From Blautia sp. (GTDB lineage Bacteria; Bacillota; Clostridia; Lachnospirales; Lachnospiraceae): a stretch of DNA of 32,885 nucleotides. The DNA lies in contig JABUSW010000282.1 in NCBI GenBank assembly GCA_021443885.1, forward strand, positions 1 to 32,885. The letters are read 5' to 3'. Under the pieces are notes generated by a model. The model was not told the origin of the DNA, did not search any database, and saw only the letters and a list, made by a program, of their open reading frames with translations. Positions 17,556 through 27,012 of this stretch are shown piece after piece. Numbering within the stretch: position 1 is the first letter of the stretch; the number at the start of each line of letters is the position of its first letter. A program made the translations under genes and the position numbers.

Positions 17556-18869
17556 ATGCAACTTCCGTTTATAAGCTTTTTTATCAGTCAGATTGTATTC
17601 GTCCCTACCTTTTTGATTACAACAAAAAAGGTTTTTTATCCTGAGATGAAGCTCCGGCATTGCATCGGTTATCTTTTGCTATCACCATTTTTCGTATATT
17701 TATTCTCCATGCTGTTCTATGGCCTCCTTTCCCTGGCCATAACCAACGAAACTGTTTTTAACCTCCTGACTTCCTGGGCAGATCTGTTTGCATTCATACT
17801 TTCCTTTCTGTTTGCTAATATTTACGCAAGATCCGTCAAGGGTGCCGATCGTTGGATGATGTTTTTTGTCTATACGTCTTTTTATATGATCAGCATGGTA
17901 TTCAATCTGGTTTATCAGAATGACCTGGCATCCTTTGTCCTCTCTGTTCTGGTCCCGTTATTTACGTCCATATTAACGTACCATTTTCTTACCGTACCTC
18001 TTACCAAGATTACGAAATATCGGGTTCTGTTTCGGAAAAGCATGTTTCTTTTGCCCATCATTGGGGAGGCCATGCTGGTATTAAGAGTCCTGCTCAATAT
18101 TGCAAGCCTGAATGACCAGTACTTCTCCAGGTATGACGATTACCTGATGCTCTATAATACATTCTTTGGGCTTGCCATTCTCTTTTACATCTTCATCTGT
18201 GTCGGAATCATTACACAGGATATCCAGCAGATCGATGTCATTCGGGAACAAAAGGATCGTCTGGAACTGGCCAATCAGAAGATTGGGCGTCTTTCTTTTG
18301 AAATGCTTACGGCTTTGGTTGCGACCATTGAAGCAAAGGATCCTTATACCAATGGTCATTCCACCCGGGTGGCCTCTTACTCCAGAATGATCGCAACAGA
18401 GCTGGGGTATTCGGCCGACCAATGTGATGTCGTGTACTCCGCTGCCTTGATGCATGACATCGGAAAGATCGCAATTCCGGATTATCTTCTGGCAAAAGAC
18501 ACAAACCTGACACCGAAAGAATACGAGATCATGAAAAAACATGCCATTATGGGTTCTGAAATATTGCAGCGAATTGACGAATTACCTGATCTGCATCTGG
18601 GTGCATTGTATCACCACGAACGCATGGATGGCTCCGGATATCCTTATGGCATTAAGGGGGAGGAGCTTCCTGCCATTGCCAGGATCATCTCCGTAGCAGA
18701 TGCCTATGATGCCATGTCATCCAGAAGAGAATACCGTCCTGCTTTGGATCAGGCGACTGTACGGGCAGAGATCCAAAAAGGAATCGGAACACAGTTTTGT
18801 CCCATTGCCGCCAGGGCAATGCTGGACATCATAGATCGGGATACCACTTATGAGCTTCGGCAAGTATAA
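17556..18869 (+). CDS. Membrane protein with C-terminal HD-GYP domain
   Basis: A 437-residue protein. The N-terminal half has about seven hydrophobic segments (roughly residues 3-22, 37-65, 68-92, 100-122, 128-150, 162-185, 197-222). A short coiled-coil linker (IREQKDRLELANQKIGRLS) leads to an HD-GYP phosphohydrolase domain (about 245-430). Its motifs are intact: H in NGHSTRVA, HDIGK with H300/D301, the later H of KKHAIMG, YHHERMDGSGYP with GYP at 361-363, and ADAYDAM. Such domains hydrolyse cyclic di-GMP or related dinucleotides, so this is a plausible membrane sensor-phosphodiesterase; the signal is unknown. The start ATG follows GAGG by 8 bases. A longer frame reaches back to 17322, across the purA terminator and this promoter, and is rejected. 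Confidence 0.88.
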   Translation: MQLPFISFFISQIVFVPTFLITTKKVFYPEMKLRHCIGYLLLSPFFVYLFSMLFYGLLSLAITNETVFNLLTSWADLFAFILSFLFANIYARSVKGADRWMMFFVYTSFYMISMVFNLVYQNDLASFVLSVLVPLFTSILTYHFLTVPLTKITKYRVLFRKSMFLLPIIGEAMLVLRVLLNIASLNDQYFSRYDDYLMLYNTFFGLAILFYIFICVGIITQDIQQIDVIREQKDRLELANQKIGRLSFEMLTALVATIEAKDPYTNGHSTRVASYSRMIATELGYSADQCDVVYSAALMHDIGKIAIPDYLLAKDTNLTPKEYEIMKKHAIMGSEILQRIDELPDLHLGALYHHERMDGSGYPYGIKGEELPAIARIISVADAYDAMSSRREYRPALDQATVRAEIQKGIGTQFCPIAARAMLDIIDRDTTYELRQV

Positions 18870-18904
18870 TTCCTTAAAGCTTTAAAAAGAAAGGGGGTTT
18901 TCAT

Positions 18905-18967
18905 ATGTTTTTCAGCATAACTTCATGGATCGATATCATCAGAGCATGGTTTAACTGGAGGAGATAA
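18905..18967 (+). CDS. Possible 20-residue amphipathic peptide
   Basis: A strong site (AAAGGGGG, 7-base spacing) precedes an ATG opening a 20-codon frame: MFFSITSWIDIIRAWFNWRR. The peptide is rich in aromatic and aliphatic residues with three tryptophans and a basic C-terminus, as expected for a membrane-associating peptide. It lies 35 bases after the HD-GYP stop and before the shared terminator, so it would be cotranscribed with that gene. No family is recognised. The ribosome binding site and position make it more than a random short frame, but it remains unproven. Confidence 0.42.
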   Translation: MFFSITSWIDIIRAWFNWRR

Positions 18968-19015
18968 CCATATCCGGGAACCCTCCTGCAGCCAAATGAC
19001 AGTCTTCTTGCAGAA

Positions 19016-19050
19016 AAAAGAGCAGAACGCCGTAAGCGCTCTGCTCTTTT
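19016..19050. terminator. Bidirectional terminator between the HD-GYP unit and pheT
   Basis: An AAAAGAGCAGA / TCTGCTCTTTT stem with an inner CGC/GCG pair and a small loop is flanked by A and T runs. It serves both the plus-strand HD-GYP transcript and the minus-strand pheST transcript. Confidence 0.85.
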
Positions 19051-19053
19051 GAT

Positions 19054-21498
19054 TTATGCTCTCAGATCAATATCCAGTTCGTTCTTTAAAGTTCTGCAGA
19101 TCTTCTCAACAAATTTCTGTACTGCATCGTTTTCAAAAGCCTGCTCTTTTGGTTCAAAAGTAACGGTGTAAGCCATACTCTTTTTACCTTCCGGAATCTG
19201 TCCGCCTTCATAAATATCAAACAGCTTGATATCTGTCACATATTTATTCGCTTTTCGGATCACTTCTTCCACCTGTCCATATGTGATTTCTTTGTCCATC
19301 ACAAAGGCGAGATCACGTTTTTCTTCCGGATATTTCAAAAGCGGCGTGAACACTCTTTTCTTGCCATACCAACCGGCAAGCTTCTCCAGATCCATCTCCA
19401 TCACATAAGCAGATGTACGCATATTCAGCTTGTCCTGAATATCGTATGCCACTTTACCAAAGTATCCGATCTCTTCTCCATCGCAGAAGACCGCAACGGT
19501 CTGGTACGGATGCAGGAAGGTCTTCTGAATGGCTTTGTAAGTGAAGGTAATATCAAGGCTGCGGGCAATGGTATTGGCGATGGCTTTCATGTCGTAGAAG
19601 CTCTCTTTCGCTCCGAAGATACCAACACAAAGGGTATCTTTTTCTTCCGGATACTCGGTAAGCGGAAGTGATTTCGGAATGAATCTCTTTGCACACTCGA
19701 ATAGTCTTCCCTCCAGAATTCCATTCTTCTGATTTCTGGAGATCGCATTGATCATGGAAGCTGCCAGCGTTGTTCTCATAAGTGAAAGATCCTGGTTGAT
19801 GGGGTTCATCAGTTTGATAGCCTTTCTCTCTGAAGCATCTTCCGGGAGCTTTAACAGATCCAGATCTGCCGGTGAGAAGAAGGAATAATGAATACACTCA
19901 TGAATCCCTGCGGAACAGAGTGTTTTCTTAAGTTCAAATTCCCCGCGTTGTTTTGCCGTATAACCTCCAACCGTCACCTGAGCAGAGGGCATGAGAGTCG
20001 ACTGAATTGCATCATACCCATACATACGGATCACTTCTTCAGCCACATCCGGATAACGTTCCACATCCTTTTCTCCTTCCGGAAGCATATCCTCACGATA
20101 AGCAGGAACCTGAATGGTCAGGGCATCCCCATCGATCGCCGGACCAAAGCCTAAGCGTTTCATAATATCGAACATATCATCCGCCGGAACCGTGATGCCA
20201 AGAACACTGTTGACTTTGCTGATGCTGACCGTCATCGGTGTGGGGTCAATGGAGTTCCCTGTATTGACATCACAATGCGTGCGGGATACTTTACCGCAGC
20301 CTAGCTCCTCGATCAGGTGGAGTGCACGCTTCAGACCCAGCACTACAGAATATTCATCTACACCCTTTTCATAGCGTGCACTGGCATCTGTACTTTTTCC
20401 AAGGGAACGGGCTGTCTTTCTTACATTGTCACGCATGAATTTTGCGGACTCAAACATTACTGCGGCAGTCGTATCACGGATCTCCGAATTCAATCCACCC
20501 ATCACACCGGCAAGAGCCACCGGTTTTACGCCATCGCAGATTACAAGGTTTGCAGAAGACATTTCGTATTCCTGCCCATCCAGCGTTACGATCTTCTCTC
20601 CTTCCCCGGCTCTGCGAACTTCAATTTTGTTGCCTTCCAGATAAGAACAGTCGAATGCATGCATCGGCTGACCAATTTCTTTTAACACATAGTTTGTAAT
20701 ATCCACAACATTTGAGATCGCTGCCATTCCAACCAGTGCAAGACGGCGTCTCATCCAGACAGGTGATTCTGCGATCTTCACGTCGTACACATAGTGTGCA
20801 CTGTATCGCGGGCAAAGATCCGGTGCTGTCACTTCTACCGAAAAACCTTCCTTCTCAACATCCGTCTCTGTATAATCGGTTGCAGGCATCTTCAGTTCTT
20901 TATTCAGCATGGCAGCTACTTCTCTTGCCATCCCCAGGATACTCTGACAATCCGGTCTGTTCGCTGTCAGGGCCACATCGAAGATCCAGTCGTCCAGTCC
21001 CAGGATCGGCTTCACATCCGCTCCCGCTTCCGCATCTTCCGGCAATACCAAAAGCCCGTTGTATCCAGCACCCGGGTAAAGATCTTCCGTCATACCGAGT
21101 TCCGTTCCGGAGCAAAGCATTCCACAGGACTCATATCCACGAAGCTTTCCTTTTTTGATGGTCATAACACCCTCGATGGTTTTATGATCCTTCGCAGTTG
21201 CATATACTGTTGCACCAACCAGTGCAACCGGATATTTTCCGCCGGCCTGCACATTGTCTGCGCCGCAGCAGATCTGCATAGTACCATATTCTCCAGCATT
21301 AACCTGGCATACATGCAGATGCGTATCCGGAATCGCTTCGCAGGTTTCCACATAACCAACAACAATATTGCTCAGATCTTTCCCAAGCTGGTATTTCTCT
21401 TCCACTTCAAAACCAGCATCAAACATTTTTTTCTCCAGCTCATCCGGAGTTACATCTATATCAACATAATCTTTCAGCCAACTCAATGGGATAATCAT
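19054..21498 (-). CDS. pheT: Phenylalanine-tRNA ligase beta subunit
   Basis: The beta chain of the (alpha-beta)2 phenylalanyl-tRNA synthetase, which binds tRNA and edits mischarged tyrosine. The 814-residue length fits the family. Visible in order are the N-terminal LSWLKDYVDIDVTPDEL start, the EMAP-like tRNA-binding domain (about 40-155, with HVCQVNAG and QICCGADN), and the B3/B4 editing region (about 210-390, with VVDITNYVL and HAFDCSYL). Then come B5 (about 405-475), the catalytic-like core (MNPINQDLSLMRTTL) and the C-terminal FDX-ACB anticodon-binding domain (about 720-814, KYPEEKRDLAFVMD). GGAGG lies 6-7 bases before the ATG. It follows pheS by 22 bases in the T-box-controlled operon. 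Confidence 0.97.
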   Translation of the reverse strand: MIIPLSWLKDYVDIDVTPDELEKKMFDAGFEVEEKYQLGKDLSNIVVGYVETCEAIPDTHLHVCQVNAGEYGTMQICCGADNVQAGGKYPVALVGATVYATAKDHKTIEGVMTIKKGKLRGYESCGMLCSGTELGMTEDLYPGAGYNGLLVLPEDAEAGADVKPILGLDDWIFDVALTANRPDCQSILGMAREVAAMLNKELKMPATDYTETDVEKEGFSVEVTAPDLCPRYSAHYVYDVKIAESPVWMRRRLALVGMAAISNVVDITNYVLKEIGQPMHAFDCSYLEGNKIEVRRAGEGEKIVTLDGQEYEMSSANLVICDGVKPVALAGVMGGLNSEIRDTTAAVMFESAKFMRDNVRKTARSLGKSTDASARYEKGVDEYSVVLGLKRALHLIEELGCGKVSRTHCDVNTGNSIDPTPMTVSISKVNSVLGITVPADDMFDIMKRLGFGPAIDGDALTIQVPAYREDMLPEGEKDVERYPDVAEEVIRMYGYDAIQSTLMPSAQVTVGGYTAKQRGEFELKKTLCSAGIHECIHYSFFSPADLDLLKLPEDASERKAIKLMNPINQDLSLMRTTLAASMINAISRNQKNGILEGRLFECAKRFIPKSLPLTEYPEEKDTLCVGIFGAKESFYDMKAIANTIARSLDITFTYKAIQKTFLHPYQTVAVFCDGEEIGYFGKVAYDIQDKLNMRTSAYVMEMDLEKLAGWYGKKRVFTPLLKYPEEKRDLAFVMDKEITYGQVEEVIRKANKYVTDIKLFDIYEGGQIPEGKKSMAYTVTFEPKEQAFENDAVQKFVEKICRTLKNELDIDLRA

Positions 21499-21520
21499 AA
21501 TAAACCTCCGTCACCTTCCA

Positions 21521-22567
21521 TTATTTCTCACTGATCTGCTTAAGTACACGCAGATCCGAATTAAACAGCAGCTTAATGTTATTGATGCCGTACTTCAGCA
21601 TGGCAATACGCTCCAGACCAAGTCCAAAGGCGAAGCCGCTGTATTCTTCCGAATCAATCCCACAGTTTTCCAGGACCTTTTTATTTACAACACCTGCCCC
21701 AAGGATCTCGATCCATCCGGTACCTTTGCAGAGATTGCAGCCCTTTCCGCCGCATTCAAAACAGCTGCAGTCTACTTCTACAGACGGCTCCGTAAACGGG
21801 AAGTATGACGGACGAAGGCGTGTGGTCGTCCCTTCTCCGAATACCTTCTGCACAAATACATCCAGCATTCCTTTCAGGTCTCCCAGCGTAATGCCTTTGT
21901 CCACTACAAGCCCTTCCATCTGTGTAAACATCGGAGAATGGGTCGCATCATCATCGGAGCGGAAAACCTTTCCCGGAGAAATAATCTTGATCGGGGGCTG
22001 TTTCGTCTCCATCACGTGAATCTGCCCTGCGGATGTCTGGGTACGAAGAAGAAATTCCGGAGACAGATAAAAGGTATCCTGCATATCCCGGGCCGGATGA
22101 TCCTGCGGCGTATTTAATGCCGTGAAATTATAATAATCGTTTTCGATTTCGCTTCCTTCATAGATTTCGAAGCCCATACCGGCAAAAAGCTCGATGAGCT
22201 GATTTCTGACCAGGGTTACCGGATGAAGATTTCCAATCTCAAGAGGCTCTGCCGGAATGGAAATGTCAATTTTCTCTTTTTCATAACGATGCTGCAATTC
22301 CAGTGCTTTCATCTTCTCTTCCATATCCGCAAAGCGCTGAATTGCCCATTCCTTCAGCTCATTAACAGATTTTCCGTAACCAGCTCGTTCTTCCGGAGCA
22401 AGATTCTTCATGCCCTTCATAAGTTCACTGATCTTGCTCTTTTTTCCTTCAATATACACATTTTTGAATTCATAAAGCTCTTTGGAGTTCTTTAATACTT
22501 CAAGTTCTGATTCAATTTTCGCTTTCAGAGCACTCAGGTTCTCTGACAATCCATTCTTATCCTGCAT
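21521..22567 (-). CDS. pheS: Phenylalanine-tRNA ligase alpha subunit
   Basis: The catalytic alpha chain of phenylalanyl-tRNA synthetase. The 348-residue protein has the N-terminal coiled coil (about 1-90, [18 protein letters not shown]), then the class II core: [19 protein letters not shown], the motif 2 region [37 protein letters not shown], the [17 protein letters not shown] insertion typical of clostridial and bacillar PheS, and the motif 3 [18 protein letters not shown] place the start at the ATG at 22567 (MQDKNGL), directly behind TAAGGAGAACAGT. A frame reaching upstream to 22612 is not supported. Controlled by the T-box leader upstream. Confidence 0.97.
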   Translation of the reverse strand: MQDKNGLSENLSALKAKIESELEVLKNSKELYEFKNVYIEGKKSKISELMKGMKNLAPEERAGYGKSVNELKEWAIQRFADMEEKMKALELQHRYEKEKIDISIPAEPLEIGNLHPVTLVRNQLIELFAGMGFEIYEGSEIENDYYNFTALNTPQDHPARDMQDTFYLSPEFLLRTQTSAGQIHVMETKQPPIKIISPGKVFRSDDDATHSPMFTQMEGLVVDKGITLGDLKGMLDVFVQKVFGEGTTTRLRPSYFPFTEPSVEVDCSCFECGGKGCNLCKGTGWIEILGAGVVNKKVLENCGIDSEEYSGFAFGLGLERIAMLKYGINNIKLLFNSDLRVLKQISEK

Positions 22568-22603
22568 ACTGTTCTCCTTACTGAAATAATCATTGTTAAA
22601 TTG

Positions 22604-22676
22604 CAGTGTCAAAGTTTTAATCGCGAATCTCGAAGAAGCTTCGCTGGCACACTGCGGGATATGTCTTTTGACACTG
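22604..22676. repeat. Palindromic element between the T-box terminator and pheS
   Basis: Perfect 10-base inverted ends CAGTGTCAAA (22604-22613) and TTTGACACTG (22667-22676) enclose 53 bases. Within them a second stem, GCGAA / TTCGC, extends to about 8 bp with one mismatch. The element lies in the transcribed leader after the T-box terminator and about 37 bases before pheS, where no known T-box component is expected. It could be a small non-autonomous repeat (REP or MITE-like) or an additional control or processing hairpin. Confidence 0.6.
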
Positions 22677-22681
22677 TAATC

Positions 22682-22717
22682 AAAAATCCCATAGCATACA
22701 TTTCTATATGCTATGGG
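22682..22717 (-). terminator. T-box-controlled terminator of pheST
   Basis: On the minus strand CCCATAGCATA, an 8-base loop and TATGCTATGGG are followed by ATTTTTG. This 11-bp stem is the terminator arm that competes with the antiterminator formed by the T-box sequence just upstream. Confidence 0.92.
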
Positions 22718-22931
22718 ACGAATTCACTCCGCGGTACCACCCATTTTCAGGCACTCCATCCAACCGTTTCCGGATTGAAACCTGTACCTGCACTCTTTTC
22801 CCTGCTTTCATGCAGCAAACACATCTGACTCCAGTGCTGAAATTCATCTTCCGGCGACTGGCATACTCACAGCAAACGTACACCTCTCTGGGAATCGTTC
22901 TCCGAAAACTACTTACACACTATCATAATCG
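22682..22931 (-). promoter_or_regulatory. T-box riboswitch leader for pheST
   Basis: The hallmark T-box sequence GGGTGGTACCGCGG is read on the minus strand ending at 22729, directly before the terminator stem. Its UGGU fits pairing with an ACCA tRNA end (discriminator A, as in tRNA-Phe). The leader upstream is long enough for stem I. A possible specifier UUC (Phe codon) lies at 22841-22839 in GAATTTCAGC, but I could not fold stem I with certainty. Uncharged tRNA-Phe would stabilise the antiterminator and allow pheS-pheT transcription. Confidence 0.93.
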
Positions 22932-22937
22932 CATTAA

Positions 22938-22965
22938 ATTATACACGATAATCGCAAAAAGTCAA
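22938..22965 (-). promoter_or_regulatory. Promoter of the pheST T-box transcript
   Basis: TTGACT (22960-22965), a 16-base spacer and a perfect TATAAT (22938-22943) on the minus strand place transcription start near 22931. It sits just downstream of the terminator that closes the sugar-transport operon. Confidence 0.8.
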
Positions 22966-22977
22966 CAACCAAAGGCT

Positions 22978-23008
22978 TGAAAAAGGCTGGCTCCGGAGAG
23001 TCAGCCTT
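22978..23008 (-). terminator. Terminator of the sugar-transport operon
   Basis: On the minus strand AGGCTGACTC, loop TCCG, GAGCCAGCCT (one mismatch) are followed by TTTTTC. It follows the second permease stop codon by about 14 bases. Confidence 0.88.
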
Positions 23009-23021
23009 GCATAAAAGCATA

Positions 23022-24191
23022 TTATTTTGCACGTTTCTTGGACAGAATGTCGAATACTACTGCGCCAAGCAAAACGACACCTTTTACAACCTTCTGCAGG
23101 TTTGCGTCCCAGTTTACAAGACTCATACCAAGGTTGATTACACCGATCAAGGTAGCACCAATTACCATGCCCATGATCTTACCTTCTCCACCGTATGCAG
23201 AGACACCACCTACTACGCAGGCTGCAATTGCGTCCATCTCGTAGTTGGTTCCGGCAGTAGAGTTGGCTGCCTGGAAACGGGACAAAGCGATCCATGTTGT
23301 TACAACGGTCAGGACTGCCATGTTCAGGTAAGCAAGGAACATAACCATTTTTGTATTCACACCGGACAGACGAGCTGCTTCACGGTTACCGCCAACTACA
23401 TAAAAATGACGTCCAACGGTGGTTTTCTCCGTAATAAAGCTGTAGATCAGAACGATCACTACTACCCAGATCAGAACCGTAGGAATACCACCGGCAAGAG
23501 CCAGCTTATAGGCGAAAAGAAGGATAACGGCTACTTCCAGAACCAGTTTGATCAGGAATGATTTTCCGGAATCTACTTCATAACCTTTTTTCACTCTGTT
23601 TCCACGGCTTCTCAGGCTAAGCAGGATCACCAGAACTGCTGCGATGATACCAACGGTAATACAAGGAATGTTTAACACATTCAGTTTCGTGCTGAACAAT
23701 TTTCCGGAGAATACTTTCAGGAAAGCTTCCTGTGTTTTAACACTGATAGAACCGGTAGAACTGTTCGCACTTAAGATATCGGTACCAAGTCCGCGGAATG
23801 CAAGATATCCTGCAAGAGTTGCGATCCATGGCGGAACATTTACATACGCAACAAGGTATCCCAGTACAACACCGTATGCGATACCTACCAGAAGCATCAG
23901 GATGATGGAGACACCAGCGCCCATTTCCTTGACAACCATAAAGTAGCCGCCGATCGCGCCAAGCAGACATACCAATGATCCGCAGGAAAGGTCGATGTTA
24001 CCACCGGTCAGCATACACATCAACATACCACTGGCCAGAATGTATACATATGCATTCTGCGTGATCAATGCGTTGAAGTTCATTGGCTGGAACATTGCTC
24101 CTTTTGTGCCCAGGGTAAAAAGAACATATACCACAACGAGGGCGATGAGCATAAAGTTTTCTTTTATTACTGATAAAACTTTCTTATTCAT
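23022..24191 (-). CDS. MmsB/XylH-type sugar ABC permease, second copy
   Basis: A 389-residue inner-membrane permease of the ribose/xylose/multiple-sugar import class (MmsB/GguB/XylH), with 9-10 hydrophobic segments. Family blocks are ASGMLMCMLTGGNIDLSCGS (about 53-72), VNVPPWIATLAGYLAFRGLG, GRHFYVVGGNREAARLSGVN (the ATPase-contacting loop) and EMDAIAACVVGGVSAYGGEGK near the C-terminus. It is clearly paralogous to the adjacent permease but divergent, especially in the long loop after the fourth segment. I start at the ATG at 24191, which has GGGAGG 6 bases upstream; the ATG at 24197 directly abuts that site. It is the last gene before the operon terminator. Confidence 0.93.
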   Translation of the reverse strand: MNKKVLSVIKENFMLIALVVVYVLFTLGTKGAMFQPMNFNALITQNAYVYILASGMLMCMLTGGNIDLSCGSLVCLLGAIGGYFMVVKEMGAGVSIILMLLVGIAYGVVLGYLVAYVNVPPWIATLAGYLAFRGLGTDILSANSSTGSISVKTQEAFLKVFSGKLFSTKLNVLNIPCITVGIIAAVLVILLSLRSRGNRVKKGYEVDSGKSFLIKLVLEVAVILLFAYKLALAGGIPTVLIWVVVIVLIYSFITEKTTVGRHFYVVGGNREAARLSGVNTKMVMFLAYLNMAVLTVVTTWIALSRFQAANSTAGTNYEMDAIAACVVGGVSAYGGEGKIMGMVIGATLIGVINLGMSLVNWDANLQKVVKGVVLLGAVVFDILSKKRAK

Positions 24192-24206
24192 TTTCATCCT
24201 CCCTTA

Positions 24207-25367
24207 TCATGCGCTTTCTTTTCTGGAAAGTACATCCATCAACACAGCGATCAGAAGAACGATACCTTTGGCAGCCTTCTGATAGTTTGCAGACATACCC
24301 ATAATACTCATACCCTGGTTGATAACGCCCATCAATGTGGCGCCAATGATGACACCCGTGATCTTACCAACACCACCATATGCAGATGCACCGCCAATGA
24401 AACATGCAGCAATGGCATCCATTTCATAACCCTGTCCGAACGTCGGCTGTGTGTTGCCGGCTCTTGCAATCGTCAGGATACCGGCAAGTGCTGCCAGCAG
24501 TCCCATGTTCGCATATGCGATGAAGTAAACCAGTTTTGTATTAACGCCAGATAATCTGGTTGCTTTTTCATTTCCGCCAACTGCATAGAAATAACGTCCG
24601 ATTGCAGTATAGTTGGTGATGTAACCATAAATCAGAAGAACAAGTGCGATCCATACGAGAACTGTCGGAATGCCTTTGTACTGTGCCAGTTCATAAGAAA
24701 TCCAAAGAATCAATGCACTGATTACAACCACTTTTGCCACTTCTGCTGCCATATTCTCTGTTGCCGTTCCTGCTTTCTTCTTCGCAGCCCAGCCACGAAC
24801 CGTCAACAGCACAAAGATCAATGTAGCTGCAATACCGGCAACCATACAGGTCATGTTGATATTTCCACCGATAAAATCAGGAATATAACAATCTGCACCA
24901 CCGCCAAAGATCTTCAGGAATGTCTCATCGGATACACCGATCTGAAAGCCTTTCAGCACCACGTTGGAAAGGCCGCGGAATGCATACATACCGGCCAGAG
25001 TTGCAATAAACGGAGGAACCGAGATCCATGCGATCCAGAATCCCTGGAATGCACCGATCGCAAGACCCGTCAGAAGCATTGCCACTACTGCAAGCCCGAA
25101 AGGCATTCCCTTGTCCATCATAACACCGCCAACTGCACCTGCAAAACACACAACAGATCCAACTGCCAGGTCGATGTTACCGCCGGTCAGAATGCAAAGC
25201 AGCATACCGGTTGCCAGCATAAATACATAACCATTCTGAGAAATCAGGTTATTGATATTCTGTGGATACAGAATGGTTCCGCCTGTAATAATTGAAAAGA
25301 AGATAATAACTACAACCAGTGCAATCACCATCATATTTTTCTTTGCGAAATTTGCAACTGTAGTCAT
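24207..25367 (-). CDS. MmsB/XylH-type sugar ABC permease, first copy
   Basis: A 386-residue permease of the same class as its neighbour. Blocks are ATGMLLCILTGGNIDLAVGS (about 53-72), ISVPPFIATLAGMYAFRGLS, GRYFYAVGGNEKATRLSGVN, GQGYEMDAIAACFIGGASAYGG and a C-terminal ANYQKAAKGIVLLIAV. About nine transmembrane segments are apparent. The start ATG at 25367 is preceded by AAGGGGTG at 7 bases; an in-frame TTG at 25373 would be inside the ATPase stop overlap and is less likely. The ATPase stop codon is only 2 bases away, so translation is probably coupled. Confidence 0.93.
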   Translation of the reverse strand: MTTVANFAKKNMMVIALVVVIIFFSIITGGTILYPQNINNLISQNGYVFMLATGMLLCILTGGNIDLAVGSVVCFAGAVGGVMMDKGMPFGLAVVAMLLTGLAIGAFQGFWIAWISVPPFIATLAGMYAFRGLSNVVLKGFQIGVSDETFLKIFGGGADCYIPDFIGGNINMTCMVAGIAATLIFVLLTVRGWAAKKKAGTATENMAAEVAKVVVISALILWISYELAQYKGIPTVLVWIALVLLIYGYITNYTAIGRYFYAVGGNEKATRLSGVNTKLVYFIAYANMGLLAALAGILTIARAGNTQPTFGQGYEMDAIAACFIGGASAYGGVGKITGVIIGATLMGVINQGMSIMGMSANYQKAAKGIVLLIAVLMDVLSRKESA

Positions 25368-25369
25368 AA

Positions 25370-26911
25370 TCAATCACCCCTTCCTGATTTCAAGATCTCA
25401 GCCATAATGCTTTCCTGGGTTGCTTCTGAAGCTTTCATCTCGCCAACCATCCTGGATGCATTCATGATATAGATACGGTCACTCATTTCAAGCACTTCCG
25501 GAAGCTCGGAAGAAATCATGATGACAGACTTTCCTGCAGCTGCCAGATCATTGATAATACAGTAAATCTCATATTTTGCACCTACGTCGATACCTCTGGT
25601 AGGCTCGTCCAGAATCAGAATATCCGGACCTGTAAACATCCATTTTGCAAGAAGCACCTTCTGCTGGTTACCGCCGGAAAGATTGCCTACCAGCTGCTCT
25701 ACAGACGGCGTCTTGATCTTCAGCTTGCCGCGGTATTCTTCTGCAACCTGGTATTCTTTATCCTTGTCGATAACCTTTGCATTGGCAAGACTGTCCAGAT
25801 TCGCCAAAGAAGTATTGATCTTAATGGACTGGGAAAGGACAAGACCATTTCCTTTTCTGTCTTCTGTAACATATGCGATCTTATGCTTGATGGCATCCAT
25901 AGGAGTCTTTTTCAGCTTTACCTCCTGCCCATTCAGCAGCAGAGTACCGCCTGCCAGAGTTCCGTAGGACTGTCCGAAAATACTCATTGCGAGCTCTGTA
26001 CGTCCCGCTCCCATCAGACCATAGATACCAACAACCTCGCCTTTACGTACATTGATGGAAACATTGTCAACCACCTTACGCTCCGGATACAACGGGTGAT
26101 ATACGGTCCAGTTCTTGACTTCCATGTTAATTTCGCCGATCTTGACATTCTGACGTTTCGGGAAACGGTTCTCAATTTCACGGCCAACCATTCCCTTAAT
26201 GATTCTGTCTTCATCGATGTCATGATTTGCATTGTCGATGGTCTCAATAGTAGAGCCATCACGGACGACTGTGATCTTGTCTGCCACATAAGATACTTCG
26301 TTCAGCTTATGGGTAATGATGATCATGGTCATGCCATTCTTTTTGAAGGCAAGCATCAGATCCAGAAGAGCCTTGGAATCTTCTTCGTTCAGAGAAGAGG
26401 TCGGCTCATCCAGAATCAGCAGTTTCGCCTGTTTTGCAAGAGCTTTTGCAATTTCTACCAGCTGCTGTTTACCGGTACCGATTTCTTTAACAAGTACCTT
26501 GGAGGATTCCGATAACCCTACCATCTTCAGATATTTGTCTGCTTCTGCATATGTTTTATTCCAGTCAATGCGGGACTTGCTTCCCTTCTCATTGCCCAGA
26601 TACATGTTTTCACCAATGGACATTTCCGGAACCAGTGCAAGTTCCTGGTGAATGATAACGATTCCTTTTGCTTCACTGTCTTTGATCGTATGGAAATTGC
26701 AGACCTCACCATTATACATAATATCGCCGGAATAGGTTCCAAACGGGTAGATACCGGACAAAACATTCATCAAAGTTGATTTACCGGCACCATTCTCACC
26801 AACCAGAGCATGGATCTCGCCTTCTTCAACCTTCAGATTCACGTTGTCAAGCGCTTTTACACCCGGGAACTCTTTTACGATATTTCTCATTTCAAGCAAT
26901 ATTTTTGCCAA
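25370..26911 (-). CDS. Sugar ABC transporter ATPase, two nucleotide-binding domains
   Basis: A 513-residue MglA/XylG/GguA-type ATPase. The first half has Walker [10 protein letters not shown] (38-46), Q-loop [11 protein letters not shown] and Walker [11 protein letters not shown] (about 165). The second half has the degenerate Walker [10 protein letters not shown] usual in this family, the signature [15 protein letters not shown] and Walker [13 protein letters not shown]. Asymmetric active sites of this kind are normal for monosaccharide importers. It starts with TTG (26909-26911) behind GAGGAGGG at 7 bases; no ATG is better placed. It follows the binding-protein gene across a 101-base gap with a hairpin, and precedes the two permeases. 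Confidence 0.96.
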   Translation of the reverse strand: MAKILLEMRNIVKEFPGVKALDNVNLKVEEGEIHALVGENGAGKSTLMNVLSGIYPFGTYSGDIMYNGEVCNFHTIKDSEAKGIVIIHQELALVPEMSIGENMYLGNEKGSKSRIDWNKTYAEADKYLKMVGLSESSKVLVKEIGTGKQQLVEIAKALAKQAKLLILDEPTSSLNEEDSKALLDLMLAFKKNGMTMIIITHKLNEVSYVADKITVVRDGSTIETIDNANHDIDEDRIIKGMVGREIENRFPKRQNVKIGEINMEVKNWTVYHPLYPERKVVDNVSINVRKGEVVGIYGLMGAGRTELAMSIFGQSYGTLAGGTLLLNGQEVKLKKTPMDAIKHKIAYVTEDRKGNGLVLSQSIKINTSLANLDSLANAKVIDKDKEYQVAEEYRGKLKIKTPSVEQLVGNLSGGNQQKVLLAKWMFTGPDILILDEPTRGIDVGAKYEIYCIINDLAAAGKSVIMISSELPEVLEMSDRIYIMNASRMVGEMKASEATQESIMAEILKSGRGD

Positions 26912-26934
26912 GAGTTTTCCCTCCTCTTTCTAAT

Positions 26935-26969
26935 ATCAAAAGAAACAGGCGGGCTGTTACGCCCGCCTG
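26935..26969 (-). terminator. Hairpin between binding-protein and ATPase genes (probable partial terminator)
   Basis: A perfect 9-bp GC-rich stem CAGGCGGGC / GCCCGCCTG with a 6-base loop is followed on the minus strand by TTTCTTTTG. Such intercistronic hairpins usually let the binding-protein message exceed the ATPase and permease message. Confidence 0.78.
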
Positions 26970-27012
26970 AATTACTTCATTTCAAAGCGAAACACTTTTG
27001 TCAGTTCAAATA

